Source of the DNA: Azolla pinnata
Taxonomy: Eukaryota; Streptophyta; Polypodiopsida; Salviniales; Salviniaceae
Assembly: GCA_037176905.1 (NCBI GenBank)
Contig: JBBBWG010026712.1
Coordinates: 1-64,000 of the forward strand
Direction: 5' to 3'
Length of the DNA stretch: 64,000 nucleotides
In this document: piece after piece, positions 22,069 through 34,211 of the stretch
How positions within the stretch are numbered: position 1 is the stretch's first letter
How the letters are laid out: each line of letters opens with the position of its first letter
Program-made: the position numbers and the translations under genes
Notes under the pieces: model-generated
Told to the model about the DNA's origin: nothing
Seen by the model: only the letters and a program-made list of their open reading frames with translations
The model's database searches: none

Positions 22069-23146
22069 GTCATCAAACGAGCACAGGGAAATCAAGGGGA
22101 AGCTGGCAAGAAGTCTTTATGCATCAATCTCCTCTGTTTTCTTGTCTTTCATTCCTAAGATAACTTCTGTTTTAATCTTAATCCGGAATCAGACGACATC
22201 TGATTCCAGAAGACATCTGGAATCATCAGACTTCTGAGAAAGTTTCTTAGCATGGCTTTCTGGATCGTGATGCTTGCTGGTCTTTGCTTCCAGGTGGGTC
22301 TCGATGCAGATCTGCAACGATTTGATCGACAATCGGCGATCGATCAAGAGCATGTACACACACATATGGTTCAACTCTAACCTCTGATTAGATTATTATT
22401 TTCCGTGGACTCGCAAAGGTTTATAACTTGATTAGTTGACTTGTCCTATCGATTTCGAAATATGTTGTATGGGTGGAGCAATGTACAAATATGTGTGTGT
22501 GCCAGTATCTCATACCATGTACGAATGCACGACGTGTCATCAGACTACAATTTCTTTAGCTGGCAAGTGTCACAGACCGATACAGCAAGGCATCCTTAAT
22601 CCGCGAGTTTTTACCTGAATGAGGCATGAAGGCCATACAAACCCTCGTTTTTATCATCACAACACGACGACAACCATAGCACTCGAGAGTTTTCTCGACA
22701 CAGTACCTTATGTTCGTGATGATTGCTAATCGAAGCACGCACTCGAAATCAACCGATTCAAGCGCCGAGGCCAATCTGCCTTGAAAACGCCTTACTTATG
22801 TTCCCGAAAATCACCAATTTCGAAGCACGCACGTGAAACTGACCGATTCAAGCACTAAAGCCCCGATCTGTCTTAGGCGCCAGCGTTTTTCGCACCGAGG
22901 CTTAGCTCCATGTTCACCTCGATCACGTCATCGGAACGTTGCTTGTCTGATCTCTGCGATCGTCGGGATGCATGTGTGGATTTGATCATGAGGTCTGGCT
23001 AAGAATGACACCATTGCATGCATGGATGATCACCCAATGCACACATCTGAATGGATGGATGTGTGCATGTGTCCATCTGAGATTCTTGATGTGTATAAGA
23101 CTGTAGTGACATGTGATGGTGTAGATGTACATAGACAGAAATTCCT
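22069..23146. other. Divergent intergenic region EAF7/epimerase
   Basis: Shared upstream region of two divergently oriented genes. No conserved protein or RNA gene and no strong TATA element recognised. Confidence 0.5.
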
Positions 23147-25526
23147 ATGGCCATGATCATGGCCTGCTCCCTGCCCATTGATTCTCTTCCTTCCAAACGC
23201 GTCGTGATGGTGACTGGGGGTGCAGGATTCATGGGATGCCACACTGCAGCGGCCCTGTTGCGTCTCGGAGACAACGTGGTCCTCGTTGACAACCTCTCCG
23301 CACATGGCTACCCTTCCTTTGTTAAGGCTGCTAACCTGCAGGTCAGCTGATTCCCTCAATCCATGCAAGCATCCGTAAAGAATGTATAAAAATCTGGCTT
23401 ATGCATAGTGAGCACACCCCACATGCGTCGATCCGTTTTCAACATTGCGTAGTGTAACGTTTGTGTGTTGTGCGCGTGACAGCCCCCCAAATAAGAAACT
23501 TCCATTCTTGCACGTGTTTTGATGGAGAGTTTAGGGTTTGTTGACCTGCAATCAACCATCATTGTTGCATTTTTTTGTACTGCATACCAACTGCTGCCGG
23601 CATTCTTTTTTATGACAAATGCTCTTCTTTGTGCTAAAAGGGTGGATATTAACATTTGCTTTTAGAGGGAGAACGGACGTTTTTTTTTGACCCATGCTTT
23701 TTGATGGAGAATGCCAGAACCCTTGTTTGCATATCTTCTAATAAAGAAACGTGCATTATCTAGTTACAGTCAAATTTGTTACAATAGATTTGTACAACTA
23801 TAGGTGAATAAGTATTTATAGAGGACTCCATGTTATCGTGGCTCTGAGGGTGATATGTGTGTTTTGAGGAAGAACTGTATGCTACAATACTATTGGTTCA
23901 AACGCTTTGGTGAGTATAACACTTGCTTTGGCTGCTGGAAGGTAGCTGCAGGTGTGCTTAGTGCTGTATAAACTGTTGCTTCATGTGGCTTTTTGATGGA
24001 AGATAGCTTCATGTTTTGGTTGCTGGAAGATAACTACAAGTGTGCTAACGTATAGAAGGTTGTTTTAGTGGCTGCAAGAATGTGCATCAGCATGGCCTGG
24101 AACCTTGCAAATCGAGAATGCCGATATCACAGACCGAACCATGATGAAGTCGTTATTCTCTGTGGGGATTGATGTGGTTTGCCATTTGGCTGCATGTGCA
24201 GGAGCGAGAGAGAGTGTATCTTGTCCAGAAGTGTACATAAACACCAATATATTGGGAACCACTATTCTACTGGAACAAGCTGCATCTGCCAAATGTTCAA
24301 ATTTTGTCTATGCATCTAGTGGAAGTGTGTATGGGGCGCCGGTTTGTTCTTCTGCAGGCACAGAGAAGAATATGATCATCTTGAGAGAAGATGCATTGCC
24401 TGGAAAGCTATTAAGTCCATATGGTGTTAGCAAAGCTGCTGCAGAGTCCATGGCTGGAGTCTATCATCATCTCTACAATCTACCAACCACTGTAAGGCTC
24501 AAACAACTCAAAACCAAACGAAAAGAATTGAATGTCTGATGTGGTAGTTTAAAAATGATACATCGTGATTACTATTTAAGCTTTGCTAATCCTAAGTACG
24601 GTTGGTATACAAGGTCTGTTAGACTTAACCAGCTAAAAATGTCGAATAAGAATGAATGGGGCAACCATTCTTAAGACGTATGAGTGGTTATACAGGGAAG
24701 TTTTCTTAAATATGATTTAGATACAGGATCAAGGGAAATGTGAAAACAATAAATGTGAAACCTAAAAATGTTTTAGACTGGATTTTAGCGAATGAAAGTA
24801 ATCCGATTTTTATAAAGAAGTCTTCTCAAACCTAGAACTGGTACAGGGGCTAAGGTTCTTCACTATCTATGGACCTCGAGGCCGCCCTGAAATGGCGCCA
24901 TTGAAATTCATGAATTTGATATACAGAGGTATACCGATTGAGCTCTTTGGAGATGGTAGCTCATGGCGAGATTACACGTAAGAGCCCGATTCAAATCATA
25001 CATGATTTAATTTTGTGTTACTCACAATTCATCATTCCCTTGTCAACTTGAATGTTTTAGATATATCGATGATGCAGTGGATGGTATCCTTGCTGCCATC
25101 AACAGGCCACACGACTGTGAGGTTTGTCTCTATTTTAACTAGATTTACCAAGATGAGTTAATCTATCTGATTGTGACAAGAGGAATACAGGTGTTTAACA
25201 TTGGTGCTGGCAAGGCTATTCGGCTATTTGAGTTTGTGGAAACATTGCAAAAGGTCATGGATCGCACTGCTACAATTATTTGGAGAGACGAGGTGAAGGC
25301 TGATGTTTCTGGTACCTTTGCTGACATTCAGAAATCAAGGAATATGCTAGGATACAACCCAAAGGTATAAAGAGCTTTAATTGCTAACAAAGAAAAGAGG
25401 TTTGTTGTCTTAACAAAAAAACAAGAAGATAACCTTTAATCTGAGATTTTACAGGTTCACTTGGAACAAGGCCTAAGACTACTGTTTGAGTGGTTCAAAG
25501 AAGACCTACAAGTACATGAAAATTAA
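23147..25526 (+). CDS. Soluble NAD-dependent nucleotide-sugar epimerase (UDP-glucuronate 4-epimerase-like)
   Basis: Extended SDR enzyme likely to interconvert UDP-sugars at C4. Exons: 23147-23341, 24069-24491, 24847-24977, 25061-25121, 25191-25364 and 25455-25526; all phases agree, giving 351 aa. The Rossmann motif TGGAGFMG (G24, G27, G30) is followed by the acidic NAD-ribose contact in [14 protein letters not shown] supplies the catalytic Ser, and SPYGVSK gives the Y183-xxx-K187 pair. The substrate half has [33 protein letters not shown] and VFNIGAG. There is no N-terminal membrane anchor, whereas known plant GAE proteins are about 430 aa, Golgi-anchored and mostly intronless. The sequence resembles bacterial soluble epimerases more closely, so the exact substrate (UDP-GlcA, UDP-Glc or other) is open. 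Confidence 0.85.
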
Positions 25527-26183
25527 GTGGAGTTGGTGATCAGATTACACATACTGATATTTGAAGGTTCATTCACAGCACGTGCAATATGGCGTGCATC
25601 AAATTTTCATCTGAAATGTATCTTCCAACACTAGCAAGCCCTTGTGTAGAGCTCACAGAAGTTGAACATTACAATTACAATTTGAACTAAATGTTTCAAT
25701 AATGAGAGACCAACAGAGCACACTAATGAGTGTGTTAAAATATTAAAGATGTAAGTCACAAATAAGACGATATTATGTGGAATGTTGGAGAGACGACCTT
25801 GTGCAAATGTGTAATGAAAAAATGAAATTAGAACCCTTTGCAAGCTGCTCTTCAACAGGCAAAACAAGGTTGACAACAGAGATACATTAGAAAAATACAA
25901 GAATCTTTGTAGGAATATCCATGACAAAAGAAAATTTAACTTGCTTTTGCGCATGCAGGTCATCAGATGATTCAGAAGATAAGCGTGTGCTTCGTACAAA
26001 AAGATCAACAATTTAGGAGGACATCTTGTTGAACTGGAGAAAAAACATGCTTTGTACAGAAGAAAACTGTATATAGGAAGAGTGACATCACATTATGCAT
26101 TGACACATAACCCAGTCAAAGACCTGCAATGATCAACAGTATTTCATTTGTAAAAGAGGAGGTATATAAAAACTGGGCCATCA
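25527..26183. other. Convergent spacer, nothing coding
   Basis: 3' flanks of the epimerase (+) and of the RRM gene (-). No other feature recognised. Confidence 0.6.
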
Positions 26184-27796
<1,613 letters not shown>

Positions 27797-27854
27797 GGCT
27801 CCTGGCTCCAGTTTCTCGCTGTCGAAGGAAGCAGTGGGAAGTGCGAAACAGGGT

Positions 27855-27945
27855 TTCAGGGTTTTAGGGTTTCGGATTCTGTTTTTTAGGGTTAGGGCAC
27901 AAGATGGAGATTCTGTTTTTTAGGGTTAGGGCACAAGATGGGGAT
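27855..27945. promoter_or_regulatory. Telo-box cluster with a 34-bp tandem duplication upstream of the RRM gene
   Basis: Within 60-150 bp upstream of the RRM start codon are four AGGGTTT/TTAGGG elements. On the gene strand they read AAACCCTA/CCCTAA, the plant telo-box found in promoters of translation and growth genes. Two copies of a 33-bp segment containing TTTTTTAGGGTTAGGGCAC lie at 27875-27907 and 27909-27941, identical by eye. Confidence 0.6.
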
Positions 27946-29968
27946 CTTTTGTTGTTGGGTCAATAAGTTACAACTGTTTAGGGTTTGAAGTTCAAGAGGA
28001 CATTAGCGATGAATGGTCTCAATTAGGGTTTCTAAATCTCATAACGTTCGCGATTTGTCGTAAATCTCAGGGTTTTACGATCGTGCAAGTGGCAGAACAG
28101 ATTCCGCCTCCTGCGAAAATTTCCTCTGGACACACTCTTTTGGTCTGACTGTTGGCTGCACAGACGAATATCCGATCGGGTTTGTGATGGCAGAGAATAG
28201 CGATGTGCTCATTAATCTTGTCATTCGTACTCGAGCCCGATGGGATCGAACATTGATACAGAATGCCGCTAGGGAATCGGTCTAACGATCGGGAAGAAAA
28301 GCACTATAATTTGCCATGAGCTTTTCCTGTTGGGCCAAGCTCAAACTCTCTCTGACATGCCTGGTCTAGCCTCTATTTCAATAGTTTTTTGAAAGCCAAG
28401 TTTGTTAAGAAAATGGCCAGATCATTAAAGAAAACGTGCATGATTGAAGCATTGGTTGCATCTATGATTACACTATCAGTTGGATTGTTTTATTGTAATA
28501 GTAATAATTAAAAACACTTGCATGTGTCTTGCATTGACATTCGTGGGGATTAGCGCGAGATTTAGAACCATGGGATTATAATAGTTAGTCATGGCGAGCT
28601 GCTGTGAAATGCTGCTTCTTCAAAGGATTTTTAGGTAAAAATAAGGCAATACGTTTTCTTTGATTATGGGCATATTTGTGTTTCGCCTGTTCTTGGGGGA
28701 GGAGGAGGATCGACAAGAACCCCATCCCCATGGATATCGGGAAATAAATATGTATCCAAAGAATCGTGGGGTTCTAAGAGAGCCTTCGAATGATAATGTC
28801 GTGACATGCGAAAACCCAAGAAGATGCGGATCCGCCGATTACAGGATCGAGAAGGGAGTGATCTGGTTGATGACAATCTACCTATATCTCGCATTCATCC
28901 GATCGATCGAGGATGATGGGGCAGAATGGTCGAGAAGTCGAACGAATTACAAGCGCTTGCGGGTCGATCGTCGAGATGGAGGTAGCAGCATCATCACTAC
29001 GAATAAGTAAAACGGGGAAACACAGGCCTGATTGTTTTACGAAATGCCCCGGGGAAAACTTGTTCGACGATATCAAACAGTTTCAACGGCTGCAAACCCT
29101 CTTCCTAGCAGCTGAACAGATCTGTCCCGATAAATCCAATCAGTAGAGAGATCGTCGAGCTTGTTTTTGGCAGCATCGTTCAGCGGACCACACATAAAGG
29201 AAATTTAAATGCAGGAAGGACGATTACGATCGGGTGGCAGCTGCACATGATTCGAATGAACATAAGACGCCGGATGCGAACGCATATGATTGGTGGCTTG
29301 AATGACTCAAATAATTCGCAGACCAGCTCTGATCGGGGTTCGGCGTCGCAAACATACGCGAACAATCAGCAGAGAGAATCTCGGCGCAAATCATATCTTC
29401 ACGCAAATCGTCTGCCGACGATCGATCGATCGATCGATCGATCGCGCACGAGATACATCGATCGATCGCACACCGAGAAACTCTCGACTTCGATTAATGT
29501 AAAGCAAGAGGCATTGTCTTGACTAATTACACACACACACACACACACATTGGTCTCAAAAAGCCTAGTGAAGTTTTGGCAGTGGCCGGACTCGAACCCA
29601 TGACCTGAGGAGGACTTCCCCCTTTTCATCTCCAAAGGAAAGAAAAATGTGGTAACTAACAACATCTTCACACTTCTGGTTTCTCTGCGCGTTTCCATGG
29701 CTTCTCTTCTCTGCAGCTTCTGCTTCTTCTTCTTCTTCTGATTCTGATTCTGAGTCCTCTGACCCATCATCAGATTCCTCCTCTCCCTCTCCCCTTCACG
29801 ATCCCTTCCCCTCCCTCCTCCTCTCTGCTTGCGCAGCTACGCTGCCACTCTATGCCTTTCTTGTTCTTCCCTCGCCTAACGCAGCAGCATCGATCCGACG
29901 TTTCTTAGATCCCTCGTCGCGCCCCCATTCCCGATCCGTGCCGCGGAAATCAGGAGCCCCCGGCCCTC
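27946..29968. other. Spacer, nothing coding recognised
   Basis: Divergent region between the RRM gene (-) and the transporter (+). It contains a (CGAT)n run at about 29421-29446, a (CA)n run at about 29529-29549, and pyrimidine-rich likely 5' leader of the transporter from about 29690. Open frames at 28660-29010 have no conserved character. Confidence 0.55.
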
Positions 29969-32773
29969 ATGGAGGACAAAGGCTTCGGCAGCGTTGCGGC
30001 CGCCGTTGCGGTTCTCCAATGGTGGTTCTTCAACGTCCTCGTCATTGTGATGAATAAATGGATATTCCAGGTGAACAACGCTTCATCCCTTCGCTCCTCT
30101 CTTCTTCTTCTTCTTCTTCTTCTCTCTGCTCGCATCGGTACGAACACTTGCTCCCTGTTGTGGGCATGGTTGTGGATTTCAATGCGGAGCATATGGTTCT
30201 ATGCTTTATGTGTGCTGTTGTTTCCACATAATCCAATGCTGTTTGGTAGCAAACTGAAAACCCCCAAAAATCTGGAACCTTTTGTATGAGCAGAAGCTGG
30301 ACTTCAAGTATCCACTCACTGTGTCTTCAGTACATTTCGTTTGTTCCGCCATTGGGGCCTACATAGCCATCAAGGTATTAAAGCTGAAGGATTTGATAGA
30401 GGTCGACCCTGCAGATCGATGGCGTCGGATACTGCCCATGTCTTTCGTTTTTTGCATCAACATTGTTCTCGGCAATGTCAGCTTGCGCTACATTCCAGTG
30501 TCATTTATGCAAACTATCAAGTCCCTAACACCAGCTACAACAGGTCAATATCCACGCTTGATGATTTTGTCTACTCTATATGATACACATACACACGTCC
30601 ATACATACATATGTACTTACTTGCATACATACACATATATACATACATACATACATATATTATATCTGTCTAGCCATCCATCCATCCATCTATCTATATA
30701 CACTCGTTTTGTTCATGCATGTATGTAAGTAATATATACATGTGTTGGTGTACGCGTGTGTATTTCTCATCATTTATCTGCACATACACACATCTATACC
30801 TATATCTACATCTATGTGCATGCACAAGCACATGTATATCTCTCTTTCTTCACCTATCTATATATGTACGTGCTTGCGCACATGTGTATATGTATATATG
30901 TATTTCTCATCATTTATAAAGGTTCTTTTCGTAGAATTGGTCAACATTTCTGAAAATTGGTTGTAGCATAATGCAGTGGTCTTGCAGTGGTTGATTTGGA
31001 GTAAGAACTTTGATCGCCGAGTGTGGCTCTCACTAGTGCCTGTTGTGGGTGGCATCATGCTGACGTCGATCACAGAGACGAGTTTCAACATTTTTGGATT
31101 CCTTGCTGCCTTCATTGGGTGCTTGGTCACCTCCACCAAAACAATACTCGCAGAGTCTTTATTGCATGGATTCAATTTTGATAGGTACGCCATTGTTCTC
31201 GACTCTGATATTGATCATACTCATGAATTCAGGGCATCTAAAGTATGATGCATTAGTTCTTGGATAACTAACTGCCTGTATACTGTGTGGAAAGCTAGGG
31301 GAACGGGCACAGAATATAGGTTTCACATTTTGGATTGGTATTTCATGATAGTATAATGTATGTGTTCATATGCAAGATCCCTCGATTATGATGCTATGTT
31401 GGTCTAAGTTTCTAGACAAACCAAGGACCAGTAGTTTCTGGTTGTTTAAAGGGCAGGCTAGGGTTTGGAATCTCTCTCGTGTAGGCAGATCTCAGGTTCC
31501 AGAGAAATTGAACCTGATGCAAACATAAACCTAGGCCCGGTAGGCAACTATGCTTCAGTGGGATGTAGACTTAGGCTTTCAAAGATGATCATGTATACTG
31601 GTGGTTATTTAATCATTCGTTAAATTTATTGACACCAATAAACTTATACACAAACCCAGAATATTTTCTCAGTTATTTGAATGTCATTCTTCTGGACTTG
31701 GGCTCTTAACTAACTAGTTACCTTTGCTTTGGCTACAATGTTCAGCATTAATACCGTCTATTATATGGCCCCTTACGCAACAATGATATTGGCATTTCCG
31801 GCGCTTCTTCTAGAAGGTCCAGGTGTCATGGGATGGATCGGCATCCAGGAATCGCTTGTAAAGCCATGTATTATACTTTTTGGATCAGGAATTTTTGCAT
31901 TCTGCCTCAATTTCTCCATTTTTTATGTTATCAAGACAACCACAGCAGTCACTTTCAATGTTGCTGGGAACATGAAGGTAAGGAAAAGGAATTTTGCAAA
32001 AACGAAGGGCTTCATCTAGTAACTCTTTAGAGTATTTGTCTCTGCTATTGTGTAACCAAAAACAGTTGAAACATGTTGAGAATTCAATAGGATACTCCCC
32101 AAGTCTAGAATGAATTACTAGAATACCTCTCTATAGTTTATTTGGAACTCTCAGGCAGTATTCTGGTAGTTCTTCTGAAACTGTTACGATTTTCTGATAC
32201 TCTTGTGAAACCACCTAAAATCATCAGTAAACATGTTGGATAGTTAGCAGAATACCCTAAGTCTGGAATGAGTTACTGGAGAACCACTCTGCAAGTAGTA
32301 TAGCTTGAAATTTTGGACAGTATTCTGGTAATGCTTTAGGTGATATTTTGCACTTTTTTGATGTGAAACAACCAGTAAACATGTTAGAAAACCTCGAACT
32401 TCTGGAAATAAACTACTGGAATACCACGCTAAAAGTGGTAAAACTTGAACTTTTGGGTAGTACTCTAACAATGCTTCTGGAGAATTTGGTTAGATGTTTT
32501 GCTCAAATGTTTTTGCCTATTATTTGTGACGAATAGATCTGAAATAAGTCTTTTGCTTGTGTGTTTGGTTTTCGATAGGTTGCCGTGGCCATTGTCATAT
32601 CATGGCTAATTTTCCGCAACCCAATTAATGTACTGAATGCGGTTGGATGCTCCATAACACTATTAGGGTGCACTTTCTATGGCTATGTCAGGCATAAGCT
32701 CGCTGAAGCAGCCAAAGCCACAAGCTTTCAGGCCTTGGAAAAAAGTGATGACCCACTTTCTGAGAAGCTCTAA
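29969..32773 (+). CDS. Nucleotide-sugar transporter, UDP-galactose transporter 1-like (TPT/DMT family)
   Basis: Golgi antiporter moving UDP-galactose (or related UDP-sugar) into the lumen against UMP. Exons: 29969-30070, 30294-30543, 30977-31184, 31746-31977 and 32579-32773; phases 0/1/2/0, giving 328 aa. About ten hydrophobic segments fill the protein. The family blocks IEVDPADRWRRILPMSFVFC, SFMQTIKSLTPATT, STKTILAESLLHG and TFNVAGNMKVAVAI are clear and match the plant UDP-GalT1 subgroup of the KT family. A short charged tail lacks the KKxx retrieval form. The protein could feed wall matrix synthesis, as the XTH and epimerase also act on wall sugars, but no co-regulation is visible. Intron 2 contains ATAC microsatellites and intron 4 a three-copy repeat. 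Confidence 0.93.
30580..30915. repeat. ATAC/CATC microsatellites in transporter intron 2
   Basis: Interrupted ACATACAT, CATCCATC and ATATCTAT runs from about 30580 to 30915, wholly inside the intron 30544-30976. Confidence 0.8.
32071..32520. repeat. Three diverged ~150-160 bp tandem copies in transporter intron 4
   Basis: Units starting ACATGTTG/ACATGTTA at 32071, 32231 and 32379 share the order GTCTGGAATGAGTTACTGG, then ACCACTCT/ACCACGCT, then TTTTGGACAGTATTCTGG and TGATNTTTTGC. They differ at roughly a quarter of positions by eye, so the array is old. Confidence 0.7.
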
Positions 32774-34211
32774 CAAAAAGGGGATGTTTTATAACTTTCA
32801 AATGATTCTCCTGATGCTCTGTTAAGTCTTCTGTTTGAAAGAAAAGTTTAGCTCCAGCCCCCATTATATGATCTTGTTCATTATGAAATTGATAAAATTT
32901 TAACATAAAATTATATAGATTATTATCGGTAACTTATTGTAATTGCCGTTGATTTTCTAACCAAATTTATTCATGCAAATACCCACTTCTGTTTTGTTGT
33001 TCAGGTAGATGGACTACATAGAGGTTGTAAGATATACCCAAAGTGAGAGCTTGAACTATATAAGTGTTACCTTTTTGAGGCCCTACATTCGTGTGGAAGA
33101 AGCAATTTTATCCCAGTTAACTATATTCACCAATCGGTTTTAGAAGCCACCTGATGAAAGAAACGTCTCCATACACATACAAGTTCATACATATTCATGT
33201 AACAACGTGTTAATGCATTCTTACCATCATTTAATTTCATCGATACCGAAGGAATGATCTGTTGGACCTTCTTTGTCATCCTGAGGCTTAAATGCAAAGC
33301 GAATGCTTGATGTGCACTATTCAGAAAAACAAAGTTCATTACTGCTTATTAATCTTGTGCCAATCTTTGATTGGTGTTTAACCAATCTCTACAAAAGATG
33401 TAAGAGTTAGCCAAAGAAGATGTACTCTATTGAATTGACATAATAAGGGTAAAGAGATGAAACATGCTTAAGATTGTGGGTACTTCTTTCAAGGGATGCA
33501 GTAGCAAAGTTGAGAAGAGGGTTTGAGCAATGAAGATTTGGTTATTTATATTGGTTTAGGGTTTAGTTTAACCATTTGAGACCATTAGGTGATGTTATGG
33601 CTACTTGTAGAGAATATTGCCTAAACATAGTGCAAGATAACACGCTTTTTCCAGTTTTCTAAGCTGAAAGAGCTTCTTGTCTTGTGTTTGCTTTGTAATG
33701 ATGCTTGCCCTTTCCTCGGCGTTTTGCATTGTCAAATTGGTTTAGGGTCACATTGATGTAGCCCCAACAATTTTGTTAAGGGCCTATACAAGTTATCAGC
33801 GAACATATGTTTTGCACTCACGGGTAGCAAAATCTGTAAGAGTTAAAAGCGCGATTAAGGAGGTGAGAACGATCCGCCCAAATGTGCGATTAACGACCTA
33901 CGGATCGTAAAGGGCGAAATTGGAAGTCGCGTGATTAAAGGTGTAAAAGAAGAGGTTAGTTAACGCCGAATAATCGAAGACGTAGGAGGAAGAGATTAGT
34001 TGCAAAATGATTAAGGGTGACTGATGATTAAGTTAGTGCTTAAGAGATGATTAAGGTTAAATCTAGATTTGGATAACGTTAGAAGTGGAGCTATTTCTAC
34101 ACTGGATTTGCCCCTCTCTGTTTCTTGTGCATCTGCTGCTGAGCGGAAGAACACAAGGAACCCACGAGAAGGGCAATTCGATCCGAGAGGAAATCCACAG
34201 GATTTGGAGCC
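32774..34211. other. Spacer, nothing coding
   Basis: 3' flank of the transporter and upstream region of TIC21. No conserved exon or RNA gene seen. Confidence 0.6.

Noticed and set aside
28660-29010. 116-aa plus-strand open frame
   Set aside because: No conserved motif, no splice context, ordinary intergenic composition.
29578-29612. GGTTCGAGTCC B-box-like sequence on the minus strand
   Set aside because: T-stem does not pair and no A-box upstream; not a tRNA, too little for a SINE call.
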